From contig JAZOVJ010000007.1 in assembly GCA_045658645.1 (NCBI GenBank), positions 1 through 64,000 on the forward strand: DNA of 64,000 nucleotides, read 5' to 3'. Every line of letters begins with the position of its first letter. The first letter of the stretch is position 1. Below are positions 23,939 through 31,732 of this stretch, one piece after another. The translations under genes were made by a program, and so were the position numbers. Below the pieces are notes generated by a model, which worked only from the letters and a program-made list of their open reading frames with translations, did no database searches and was not told where the DNA came from. This DNA comes from UBA1738 sp045658645. Lineage in GTDB: Bacteria; Bacillota; Clostridia; UBA1381.

Positions 23939-26029
23939 TCTTACGCCAAAGAGTAAGTCTGCATATGATGGATACGGCCAATGAGTGCGTTCTGTCATAA
24001 CCTCAATTGTGTCTGCTGACTCTCTGATTTTTGCCATACGTGAAAGAATTACATCTTTATAGTATTCGGCAAGCTTTTGAGCATCATCAATCTCTTTTTT
24101 TGCTTCAAGTTCTTTTTCCAAAGCCTGAACATCACAGAACATCTTGTTTGTAAGTTCGCTCAATCTTGAAATCACGCTTTCTTCATAAGTGCATTCAATA
24201 TTTTTGCAGGCAGACTTTTTAGAATTTACAACATCGGATAAATGTCCCATAAAGGATGCAGCTGCCGGAAGAATATCTTTCTTTGACATATCAAGCATTG
24301 TTAAAGCTTCGATGTTAATTGTCTTTGAGTAGTTGTCAAGAAGTATTTCGTACCTTGCACGCATTTCTGTGGCAGTAAATACCTTATGAGCTTCAAAAAG
24401 CTTGACGTTTTTATCCCAGATATAACAAGGCAGACAGTCAGGAGTTGTTGGAAGATTTAGAAGCCCACGATTTTCCGCTTCCTTTACCCATGCATCATCA
24501 TAACCGTTTCCGCTAAATAATATCTTTTTATGTTCTTTAATTGTTTTCTTAATCAGCTCGTGTAAAGCATTATCAAAATCATCTGCCTTTTCAAGCTCGT
24601 CCGCAAATTGCTTAAGACTTTCAGCAACTGTTGTATTAAGAACAATATTCGGGCCTGAAATGGAAGCTGCAGAGCCAAGTGCGCGGAACTCAAACTTATT
24701 TCCTGTAAAAGCAAACGGACTTGTTCTGTTTCTGTCAGTGGTGTCCTTTGCGAATCTCGGAAGTACGTGAACGCCGACCTTCATAATGGTTTTTTCTTTT
24801 GCATCATAGTCTTCATCGCGCTCAATTGATTCCAAGATTTCTGTAAGTTCCTCGCCTAAGAACATAGAAATAATTGACGGAGGAGCTTCGTTTGCGCCAA
24901 GTCTGTGGTCGTTACCTGCAGATGCTACAGAAAGTCTTAACATATCCTGATAATCGTCAACTGCCTTTATAACAGAGCAAAGGAACAGCAGGAATTGTGC
25001 ATTTTCGTGTGGGGTCTTACCAGGGTCTAATAGGTTCTTACCTGTATTTGTGGTGATAGACCAGTTGTTATGCTTACCGCTGCCGTTTACGCCGGCAAAT
25101 GGTTTTTCGTGCAGAAGACACACCATATCGTGTTTCTTTGCAATTCTCTGCATAAGCTCCATTGTAATCTGGTTATGGTCTGTGGCTATATTTGTTGTAG
25201 AGAATATAGGTGCAAGCTCGTGCTGTGCAGGAGCTGCTTCGTTATGTTCAGTTTTTGATAGGACACCAAGTTTCCAAAGTTCAAGATTAAGCTCTTTCAT
25301 AAATCCTGCAACCTTGGATTTTATTGTTCCGAAATAGTGGTCGTCCATTTCCTGGCCCTTTGGAGGTAAAGCACCAAAAAGAGTTCTTCCGCAGAACATA
25401 AGGTCAGGGCGTAAGTCATGCATATCACGCTCAACAAGGAAGTATTCCTGTTCTGCGCCGACAGTGGTTTTGACAGAAGTTACGTCTTCGTTACCAAAAA
25501 GCTTTAAAACACGCATTGCCTGTTTATTAATTGCTTCCATCGAACGAAGAAGAGGTGTTTTTTTATCAAGTGCCTCACCGCGGTAGGAACAGAACGCAGT
25601 AGGAATGCAAAGAGTGTTACCCTTAATAAACGCATATGAAGTAGGGTCCCAGGCTGTATAGCCTCGTGCTTCGAATGTTGCACGAAGTCCGCCTGACGGG
25701 AAACTTGACGCATCAGATTCACCCTTAACAAGCTCTTTTCCGGAAAATTCCATAATAATTTTTCCGTCATCAGTAGGGGAAATAAAGCTGTCGTGCTTTT
25801 CTGCAGTAATGCCTGTCATTGGCTGGAACCAATGTGTGAAGTGGGTAGCTCCGTTTTCTATTGCCCAGTCTTTCATAGCATTAGCGACAACATGAGCAAT
25901 ATTTATATCAAGATGCTTTCCGTCCTTTATAGTTTTTTGCAATGCGCGGTATGTGTCTTTAGGAAGACGTTTTTTCATTGTTGAATCATTAAATACCTTG
26001 CTTGCAAAAATCTTGGTTATGTTTTCCAT
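23936..26029 (-). CDS. glnN: glutamine synthetase type III
   Basis: Makes glutamine from glutamate, ammonia and ATP. The 697 residues and the sequence are those of the large GSIII class: FTHWFQPMTG near the N-terminus, VGAEQEYFLV, QHELAPIF with the metal-binding region, and NRTSPFAFTGNKFEFRALG. GSIII is not adenylylated and is not closely related to GSI. AAAGGAGAGC precedes the ATG. No GlnR-type site was found upstream. It shares a terminator with radA, and its leader region contains hairpins described separately. Confidence 0.96.
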   Translation of the reverse strand: MENITKIFASKVFNDSTMKKRLPKDTYRALQKTIKDGKHLDINIAHVVANAMKDWAIENGATHFTHWFQPMTGITAEKHDSFISPTDDGKIIMEFSGKELVKGESDASSFPSGGLRATFEARGYTAWDPTSYAFIKGNTLCIPTAFCSYRGEALDKKTPLLRSMEAINKQAMRVLKLFGNEDVTSVKTTVGAEQEYFLVERDMHDLRPDLMFCGRTLFGALPPKGQEMDDHYFGTIKSKVAGFMKELNLELWKLGVLSKTEHNEAAPAQHELAPIFSTTNIATDHNQITMELMQRIAKKHDMVCLLHEKPFAGVNGSGKHNNWSITTNTGKNLLDPGKTPHENAQFLLFLCSVIKAVDDYQDMLRLSVASAGNDHRLGANEAPPSIISMFLGEELTEILESIERDEDYDAKEKTIMKVGVHVLPRFAKDTTDRNRTSPFAFTGNKFEFRALGSAASISGPNIVLNTTVAESLKQFADELEKADDFDNALHELIKKTIKEHKKILFSGNGYDDAWVKEAENRGLLNLPTTPDCLPCYIWDKNVKLFEAHKVFTATEMRARYEILLDNYSKTINIEALTMLDMSKKDILPAAASFMGHLSDVVNSKKSACKNIECTYEESVISRLSELTNKMFCDVQALEKELEAKKEIDDAQKLAEYYKDVILSRMAKIRESADTIEVMTERTHWPYPSYADLLFGVR

Positions 26030-26052
26030 ATACGCTCTCCTTTTGTATAAAA

Positions 26053-26065
26053 CTGCACGATGCAG
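26053..26065. repeat. short palindrome in the glnN leader
   Basis: CTGCA-CGA-TGCAG, a perfect five-base inverted repeat about 25 bases upstream of the glnN start. On the minus strand TTTTA follows it. It could be an operator or a small mRNA hairpin. Confidence 0.4.
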
Positions 26066-26079
26066 GTCATTTATTATAT

Positions 26080-26124
26080 AAAGAAAGGCAAGGTGTTTCG
26101 GTGTGTTTCCGTGTTCCTTGCCTA
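26080..26124 (-). terminator. nested hairpin between the PdaA-like gene and glnN
   Basis: Outer arms GGCAAGG (26087-26093) and CCTTGCC (26116-26122) enclose an inner CGG/CCG pair (26099-26101, 26109-26111), with near-symmetric internal loops. A T-rich stretch TTTCTTTATA follows on the minus strand. It probably ends the transcript of the upstream PdaA-like gene, or acts as an attenuator for glnN. Confidence 0.55.
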
Positions 26125-26195
26125 CTTTTAAAGTATAACATTTTGGTGTTTTTTTGTCAACAATTTATTTAAAAAAACGGCTGTATAATAGGGAA

Positions 26196-27107
26196 TTATG
26201 GCAAATCATCCAAAGATTTAAATACATATCCCGCTTCTTTTGCATAATTTATAATATCTTCTAACGCATCCGAGTTGTCTTGTGATACAGCATGGAGAAG
26301 AATTATGCAACCGCTATGAAGATATGGAGTAACTGCATCAAAGGCATACTGACTGCCTCGGATAACGTCCCGCTCCCAGTCTTTGTATGCAAAACTCCAG
26401 AACATTGTTTTGTATCCGGCGTCCTTTGCCAAAGCAAGAACACGCTCACTGTATTCACCTTCAGGAGGGCGCATATACTTCATATGTTCGCCGAAGATAT
26501 TGTAGAACTTATCGTCAAGTTCTTTAAGTTCTGCACGCATCTTTTCGGGGTCTGAAAGCTTATGCAAATTCGGGTGGTTTTCGGTATGGTTGCCAACAAT
26601 ATGCCCCTCTTCAACCATTCTTTTGACAAGGTCAGTTTCACGGTCTAAATATGAGCCTGTAATAAAGAACGCTGCAGGAACTTCACACTTCTTCAATGTA
26701 TCGAGAATTGGTGCTGTAAATCCGTTTTCATAGCCCTCGTCAAATGTCAGGTACAAAACCTTTTCTTCCCGTGGGTCCATATAATATGTATCATATTTCT
26801 GGAAAAGTTCCTGTGTTTTTTTTGGAATGCTTGGCTTCGAGCCTTTTACTTTAACAAATCCCCAACCAGAGCCTTTATTATCCAAAGCTGCTATTGAACC
26901 TGCCGGTGCAGGAGCATCTGTTGGTGTATCAGTAGTTTCAGGCGTACTTTTGGGAGTTGGAGTTGGAGTTGGAGTCGGTGTTGGCTCCGCAGTTGGAGTT
27001 ATAACCGGTGTGGTTTTAACAGGGTCTAAAACATCTGTATTAGCGTCTAAAACACCACAAGAAGCAATAAATAGCAAAGCTGAAAGCATAAAAACAATTT
27101 TTTTCAT
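26196..27107 (-). CDS. polysaccharide deacetylase lipoprotein, PdaA-like
   Basis: A 303-residue exported protein. Residues 1-17 form a lipoprotein signal with lipobox IASC (Cys17). Residues about 35-70 are a Thr-Pro-rich linker, followed by the NodB-type deacetylase domain with TFDEGYENGF (Asp for catalysis and metal), HTENHPNL (metal-binding histidines) and MRPPEGEYS. The GYENG wording matches PdaA, the delta-lactam-forming N-deacetylase of spore cortex peptidoglycan, more than general chitin deacetylases. GTGAGGT precedes the ATG. It lies downstream of glmS with a 160-base gap and no clear terminator. A vegetative peptidoglycan deacetylase is the alternative. Confidence 0.86.
   Translation of the reverse strand: MKKIVFMLSALLFIASCGVLDANTDVLDPVKTTPVITPTAEPTPTPTPTPTPKSTPETTDTPTDAPAPAGSIAALDNKGSGWGFVKVKGSKPSIPKKTQELFQKYDTYYMDPREEKVLYLTFDEGYENGFTAPILDTLKKCEVPAAFFITGSYLDRETDLVKRMVEEGHIVGNHTENHPNLHKLSDPEKMRAELKELDDKFYNIFGEHMKYMRPPEGEYSERVLALAKDAGYKTMFWSFAYKDWERDVIRGSQYAFDAVTPYLHSGCIILLHAVSQDNSDALEDIINYAKEAGYVFKSLDDLP
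26953..26984 (-). repeat. six-base tandem repeat encoding the Thr-Pro linker
   Basis: Five to six tandem copies of GGAGTT on the plus strand, which on the coding strand give alternating Thr-Pro codons in the PdaA-like lipoprotein linker. Copy number is prone to slippage. Confidence 0.75.
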
Positions 27108-27174
27108 AGCAATACCTCACTTTAATTTATGTTTAATATATATTCTGAGACTTACGAAAATATTAGCGGGGCGA

Positions 27175-27203
27175 GGTAGGGGCAAAATATATTTGCCCTT
27201 AAA
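27175..27203. repeat. small palindromic intergenic element
   Basis: GGGCAAA (27180-27186) and TTTGCCC (27192-27198) around an ATATA loop, in a locally GC-richer patch (GCGGGGCGAGGTAGGGG). It resembles the short palindromes scattered through some Clostridia genomes. It lies between glmS and the PdaA-like gene and lacks a T run. Confidence 0.4.
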
Positions 27204-27269
27204 ATCGCGCAAGCCGTATTTCAATTTCACCATTATCACAAAAAACTGTTCGAATTAATCGACATATTT

Positions 27270-29078
27270 TTATTCAACCGTAACAGATTTAGCCAAATTT
27301 CTCGGCTTATCAACATCAAACCCCTTTTCAGTACATACATAATATGCAAGTAATTGAAGAGGAATTATTGAAATAATCGGAGAAAGAAGAGGGTTTATTT
27401 CAGGAAGAGCAAAAACGTAGTCAAATGCTGAAGTGTCAGATAAACAAGAAGTAAAACCGATTGTCTTTGCTCCACGTGCGGAAACCTCTTTCACGTTACT
27501 GTTAAGCTTGCTTGAAATTTCGGGGTTAGTGCATATTGAAATTACAACTGTGTTATTTTCGATTAATGCAATAGGCCCATGTTTTAGTTCGCCGCTTGCA
27601 TAAGCTTCAGAGTGTATATAGGATATTTCTTTAAGCTTTAATGAAGCTTCCTGTGCTACAAAGTAATCAAGACCACGCCCTAAGAAATATATATCATATT
27701 CATTGGCTACTTTTTTTGCCAAACGTTTCATGTCATTTTCCAGTTCAAAAACTTTAAAAAGTAAGTCAGGGATATCCGAAAGCTGTTTTTTAATATTAAA
27801 AAGTTCTTCTTTTGAAGCTGTATTTTTAAATTCCGCAATATGAATTGCAAAAAGATAAAAAGCTGCAAGCTGGGTTGTGTAAGCTTTGGTTGATGCAACC
27901 GAAATTTCAGGTCCTGCATGGGTGTAAAATACAAAATCAGCTTCCCGTGCAACTGAAGAACCCACGACATTTGTTATAGCATAAACAGTATTTCCCAGCT
28001 TTTTTGCCATTCGCAAGCATGCAAGAGTATCTGCAGTTTCACCTGACTGGCTTACCACTATAATTGCAGTGTTTTGACTTATAAGAGGTATAGCATATCG
28101 GAATTCTGACGCAAGATAAACTTCGCAGGGGATTTTTGCAAGTGTTTCGATTGCTTTTTTGCCGACAAGCCCCGCATGGTAGGCGGTTCCGCAGGCAACA
28201 ATAAAAAACTTTTCTATGTTATCAGGGAATTCTATACTATCAATATTCAAATTCAATGAAGCGTCAAGGCGACCCCTTAGCGTACTTTTTATAGCAACGG
28301 GTTGCTCGAAAATTTCTTTTAACATAAAATGTTCATAGCCATCTTTTTGAGAGTCCTGAATGGTAAAATCCACATTAAATATTTTTTTGCTTATTTTATT
28401 ACCTGAAAAGTCTTCAATTTGAACATTATCTTTTGTGATGGTAACAAATTCATTATCCTCCAATAGATATACACTGCGGGTTTTAGAAATAATCGCAGGA
28501 ATATCCGATGCGATAAAGTTTCCATTTGGATGAATCCCTACAATTAAAGGACTATCCTTTCTTACCGCAACGATTTTATCCGGTTCAGATGAAGAAATAA
28601 CCCCGATGGCATAGCTACCCTCAAGTTTTTCGGTTGCTTTTTTGACGCTCTTCAAAAGGTCCCCATCATAATACATATCGATGAGGTGGGGGATAACCTC
28701 TGTGTCTGTTTCCGATTTAAAAGAGTATCCCTTTTCTATGAGATAGTTTTTTAAAGATTGATAATTTTCTATAATTCCGTTATGAACAACAGCAATTGTT
28801 TCTTTTTCATTAGTGTGTGGGTGAGAATTTGCAACAGAAGGGACCCCGTGAGTCGCCCATCTGGTATGGCCAATTCCAACGTTTGCAGGGTTGTGTTCTT
28901 CTATAACAAGATTTTTAAGATTTGAAAGCTCTCCTTCGGCCTTTTTTATATCTAAACTGTCATTCAAAATTGTTGCAATTCCACTCGAATCATAGCCTCG
29001 ATATTCAAGGCTTTCAAGACCGGACAAAAGAAGACCAACAGCTTCTTCATTACCGATATATCCAACTATTCCACACAT
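27270..29078 (-). CDS. glmS: glutamine-fructose-6-phosphate aminotransferase (isomerising)
   Basis: Makes glucosamine 6-phosphate from fructose 6-phosphate and glutamine, the entry to peptidoglycan amino-sugar synthesis. The 602-residue protein starts MCGIVGYIG, with the nucleophilic cysteine exposed after Met removal, has the N-terminal glutaminase domain with GHTRWATHG, and two C-terminal SIS domains (ACGTAYHAG, VSQSGETADT, and the C-terminal KSVTVE). Upstream in-frame ATGs were rejected because AAGGAGTG fits this start and the Cys2 position is invariant. The short leader has no glmS ribozyme. Confidence 0.97.
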   Translation of the reverse strand: MCGIVGYIGNEEAVGLLLSGLESLEYRGYDSSGIATILNDSLDIKKAEGELSNLKNLVIEEHNPANVGIGHTRWATHGVPSVANSHPHTNEKETIAVVHNGIIENYQSLKNYLIEKGYSFKSETDTEVIPHLIDMYYDGDLLKSVKKATEKLEGSYAIGVISSSEPDKIVAVRKDSPLIVGIHPNGNFIASDIPAIISKTRSVYLLEDNEFVTITKDNVQIEDFSGNKISKKIFNVDFTIQDSQKDGYEHFMLKEIFEQPVAIKSTLRGRLDASLNLNIDSIEFPDNIEKFFIVACGTAYHAGLVGKKAIETLAKIPCEVYLASEFRYAIPLISQNTAIIVVSQSGETADTLACLRMAKKLGNTVYAITNVVGSSVAREADFVFYTHAGPEISVASTKAYTTQLAAFYLFAIHIAEFKNTASKEELFNIKKQLSDIPDLLFKVFELENDMKRLAKKVANEYDIYFLGRGLDYFVAQEASLKLKEISYIHSEAYASGELKHGPIALIENNTVVISICTNPEISSKLNSNVKEVSARGAKTIGFTSCLSDTSAFDYVFALPEINPLLSPIISIIPLQLLAYYVCTEKGFDVDKPRNLAKSVTVE

Positions 29079-29133
29079 TTTACACTCCTTGGATTGTTTC
29101 ATTTCAGATGGTTTTTTAGAATAATGCATACTA

Positions 29134-29162
29134 ATTATACCATCAGAATAATTTTATGTCAA
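29134..29162 (-). promoter_or_regulatory. perfect-consensus SigA promoter of glmS
   Basis: Minus strand TTGACA, 17 bases, TATAAT, about 50 bases before the glmS start. Confidence 0.88.
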
Positions 29163-29211
29163 CCAAAACAGTTGAGCCGATATTAATAGTATATACAATT
29201 TAATAAAAAAT

Positions 29212-29240
29212 ATAAAAAGACCCGGATAAAATCCGGGTCA
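29212..29240 (-). terminator. intrinsic terminator of the alanine/glycine symporter gene
   Basis: Nine-base-pair stem GACCCGGAT/ATCCGGGTC followed by a T run on the minus strand. Confidence 0.9.
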
Positions 29241-29258
29241 GAGGATACAATTAAAATT

Positions 29259-30695
29259 TTATTTCTTTGCTGAATTTGCAACTATTTTGTAAAGAGCAAT
29301 AAGTGCAATTGTGTTAGGTAGTACCATCAGGTAGTTAAAGAAGTCTGTAAGTTCCCAAACAAGGTCGTTTGAAAGAAGAGCACCCAAGAAAATAAATACA
29401 ATTGCGATACCAGAGTAGATAATTGTTGCAATCTTATTATTCTTGAATAGGTATTCTACGTTTACTTTACCAAAGAAGTTCCAGCTTAGGATTGTTGAGA
29501 AAGCAAAGAACAATAGGCAAATTGCAACGAAAATGCCGCCAAAGCTTGAACCAAACACACTACCAACAGCAATCTGCATAGCATTTGCTTTTGTAATACC
29601 TTCTAAAGCTGCAGCATAGCTTGCAGCATCACCGGTAGCTTCAAGACCTGTGAATAGGCAAGTGATAACAACTAAAGCTGTCATTGTAAGAACAATGAAT
29701 GTATCTATAAATACACCAATCATAGCAACAACACCCTGATCGTGTGGCTTTTCAACATTTGCAATAGCGTGAGCATGAGGTGTTGAACCCATACCGGCTT
29801 CGTTTGAGAATAGACCTCTTTTTGCGCCCTGGCTGATTGCTGTTTTTAATGCATAACCGATACCACCACCGATAAGAGCATTTGGTGTAAATGCATACTT
29901 AAAGATCATGCCGAATGTTGTAGGGATATCTGAAATACGTGCAATAATGATTACTAAACCGCCTAGTAGGAAAAGGCAAGCCATAATTGGAACAAGCTTT
30001 TCTGTAACAGATGCAATTCTGTTGATTCCGCCAATAAAGATAAATGCTGCAACAGCGGCTACGATTAGACCAACGATAGCTGCAGTAACGGTTACATCAA
30101 TGCCGCCAAGACTAAATAGGATATTTGACTTGGTAGCGTCAAATACAGTTTCCATAGAACCTGCGATTGAGTTTGACTGTACCATTGAACCCATGAAACC
30201 AAGTGCAAGGATTACAGCGATTGCAAAGAATACAGAAAGGAAAGTACCAAAACCGTTAGGGAATGCTTTCTTTATGTAGTAAACAGGACCACCGTGGATT
30301 TCACCGTTTGCATCAGTAATTCTTGTTTCCTGAGCAAGTACTGCTTCGGCATAGATTGTAGCCATACCAAGAAAGGCAATAACCCACATCCAGAATATAG
30401 CACCAGGACCGCCTGTTAAGATAGCACCAGAAGCACCAACGATATTACCTGTACCAACCTGTGCTGCGATAGCAGTGGCAAGTGCCTGGAATGAAGAAAG
30501 ACCGCCCTGTGATTTACCGCCAAATAGTTTGATGTTACCAAACACCCTTTTCATACCTTCGCCAAAGCAACGAACCTGAACGAATCTTGTCTTGATTGTG
30601 AAGAAAAGACCTACGCCTACAAGCAGAATAATTAGAATGTAGTCTGCAAGGTAGGAGTTAGCTTTTGCCACAATGTCTAAAATTTTGTCTTGCAT
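29259..30695 (-). CDS. alanine/glycine:cation symporter (AGCS family)
   Basis: A 478-residue integral membrane protein that imports alanine or glycine with sodium or protons. It shows the AGCS family segments GGLSSFQALATAIAAQVGTG and GAIFWMWVIAFLGM, the SNEAGMGSTPHAHA motif, and about ten to eleven hydrophobic segments. AGGAGGTA precedes the ATG; an upstream in-frame ATG lies inside the riboswitch terminator and was rejected. A glycine riboswitch lies immediately upstream, which supports glycine as a physiological substrate. It is monocistronic, with its own promoter and terminator. Confidence 0.94.
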   Translation of the reverse strand: MQDKILDIVAKANSYLADYILIILLVGVGLFFTIKTRFVQVRCFGEGMKRVFGNIKLFGGKSQGGLSSFQALATAIAAQVGTGNIVGASGAILTGGPGAIFWMWVIAFLGMATIYAEAVLAQETRITDANGEIHGGPVYYIKKAFPNGFGTFLSVFFAIAVILALGFMGSMVQSNSIAGSMETVFDATKSNILFSLGGIDVTVTAAIVGLIVAAVAAFIFIGGINRIASVTEKLVPIMACLFLLGGLVIIIARISDIPTTFGMIFKYAFTPNALIGGGIGYALKTAISQGAKRGLFSNEAGMGSTPHAHAIANVEKPHDQGVVAMIGVFIDTFIVLTMTALVVITCLFTGLEATGDAASYAAALEGITKANAMQIAVGSVFGSSFGGIFVAICLLFFAFSTILSWNFFGKVNVEYLFKNNKIATIIYSGIAIVFIFLGALLSNDLVWELTDFFNYLMVLPNTIALIALYKIVANSAKK

Positions 30696-30713
30696 AAAAA
30701 TACCTCCTAAAAT

Positions 30714-30741
30714 TAAAAATAGCCACCAAATATGGTAGCTC
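30714..30741 (-). terminator. expression-platform terminator of the glycine riboswitch
   Basis: Minus strand AGCTACC/GGTGGCT stem (one GU wobble) followed by ATTTTT, located between the aptamer and the symporter ribosome binding site. Confidence 0.75.
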
Positions 30742-30744
30742 CGG

Positions 30745-30880
30745 GGTGACACACAGACATAGTAATGTGTTAAGTATTTGTCTGCTCCGTCCTTTTGCCT
30801 GAGAGATTAGCGGAATAACCCGCCTTGCACCTTCGGCACTCAAAATGAGATTCTCCGGAGTTCCCTCCGCTTTCGGTCTT
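30745..30880 (-). promoter_or_regulatory. glycine riboswitch (single aptamer)
   Basis: The minus strand carries the conserved glycine aptamer core: CTCCGGAGA, then GTGCCGAAGGTGCAA, then TCTCTCAGGCAAAAGGAC and the closing CGGAG that pairs with CTCCG. Only one complete aptamer is present. The next segment has a CAGACA/TGTCTG hairpin that may be the ghost aptamer helix of a singlet riboswitch. It precedes the AGCS symporter. Whether glycine turns the gene on or off cannot be decided by eye. Confidence 0.93.
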
Positions 30881-30926
30881 AAGTAATTCTGAAAGTTTCA
30901 AAGGGAAATATTTAATTTACTTTAAC

Positions 30927-30955
30927 ATTTTACCACACTAATACGGAAAAATCAA
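30927..30955 (-). promoter_or_regulatory. SigA-type promoter of the riboswitch-symporter transcript
   Basis: Minus strand TTGATT, 17 bases, TAAAAT, placed so that transcription starts about 40 bases before the aptamer. Confidence 0.68.
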
Positions 30956-30989
30956 GACTTTTGTCGAAAAAACATAAAAAAGAGAGAAA

Positions 30990-31024
30990 GTAACAAAAAA
31001 TCGACCTTATGCAAGGTCGATTTT
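30990..31024 (-). terminator. intrinsic terminator of pflBA
   Basis: Twelve-base-pair stem AAAATCGACCTT/AAGGTCGATTTT with a four-base loop; the pflA stop codon lies in the stem, and a T run follows on the minus strand. Confidence 0.9.
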
Positions 31025-31732
31025 AGTGTTTATGTATGATTGAAGCCTGTCAAGTATATCGTGTGACAGGGGAGATACGTCTTTTAATTTATTTTCTACA
31101 CCCAAGTTTTCATATTTGAAAAACCCCATAGTATGAAATGCCAGAAGTTCATATTTGGAAATACAGGAAAAACCGGAAATCAATTCTAAATATTTATCAA
31201 GAATTTCTTCGCTGTCATTTATCCCTGGCACAATAACAGTACGAATAACTGTCTTTTTGCCGATAGAATCAAGATAGGAAAGAGTATCCAGAACTTTCTT
31301 TATATCTCCGTTAGCATAATTAGTATAGCTTTCGTCATCCCAAAATTTTATGTCCAAAAGAACTGATTGGGAGTTTTCTAAAACTTCACAAACTTCGGGT
31401 GATAAATCACAAATACCTGAAGTATCAACGATGTAACCAATTCCTTGTTCCTTAAGAAGCGGAATGGTTTCCTTTATGAACTTTGCTTGCAAAAGTGGCT
31501 CGCCGCCTGAAAATGTAACACCGCCATCCTTGCCGAAATAAGTTTTGTATCTTGCAATCTTTTTAACAAGGCTTGCAGCGTCGGTTTCGTTTTCTGTTTT
31601 ATACCAGGTGTCAGGGTTATGACAGTAAATACACCGAAGCGGGCAACCTGACATAAAAACCGCACATCTTAGTCCGTCACCGTCAACAGCCGCGAGGCTT
31701 TCAAAGGAATGAATATATCCTTTCATAGCCAT
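31007..31732 (-). CDS. pflA: pyruvate formate-lyase activating enzyme
   Basis: A radical SAM enzyme that installs the glycyl radical on PflB. The 241-residue protein carries the [4Fe-4S] motif C30-x3-C34-x2-C37 (SGCPLRCIYCHNP), followed by GGVTFSGGEPLLQ, the SAM-binding GGE motif. Its ATG shares one base with the pflB stop codon (TAATG), so translation is coupled; ribosome binding site sequence is weak, and an ATG two codons later is an alternative start. The pair is expressed from the pflB promoter and riboswitch and ends at a strong terminator. Confidence 0.96.
   Translation of the reverse strand: MAMKGYIHSFESLAAVDGDGLRCAVFMSGCPLRCIYCHNPDTWYKTENETDAASLVKKIARYKTYFGKDGGVTFSGGEPLLQAKFIKETIPLLKEQGIGYIVDTSGICDLSPEVCEVLENSQSVLLDIKFWDDESYTNYANGDIKKVLDTLSYLDSIGKKTVIRTVIVPGINDSEEILDKYLELISGFSCISKYELLAFHTMGFFKYENLGVENKLKDVSPLSHDILDRLQSYINTKIDLA

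Noticed and set aside
26827..27258. Gly/Val-rich reading frame on the plus strand
   Set aside because: It is the complement of the Thr-Pro repeat linker of the PdaA-like lipoprotein and has no ribosome binding site.
29079..29133. Possible glmS ribozyme upstream of glmS
   Set aside because: The leader from the consensus promoter is only about 50 bases and lacks the conserved ribozyme core; glmS here is not ribozyme controlled.
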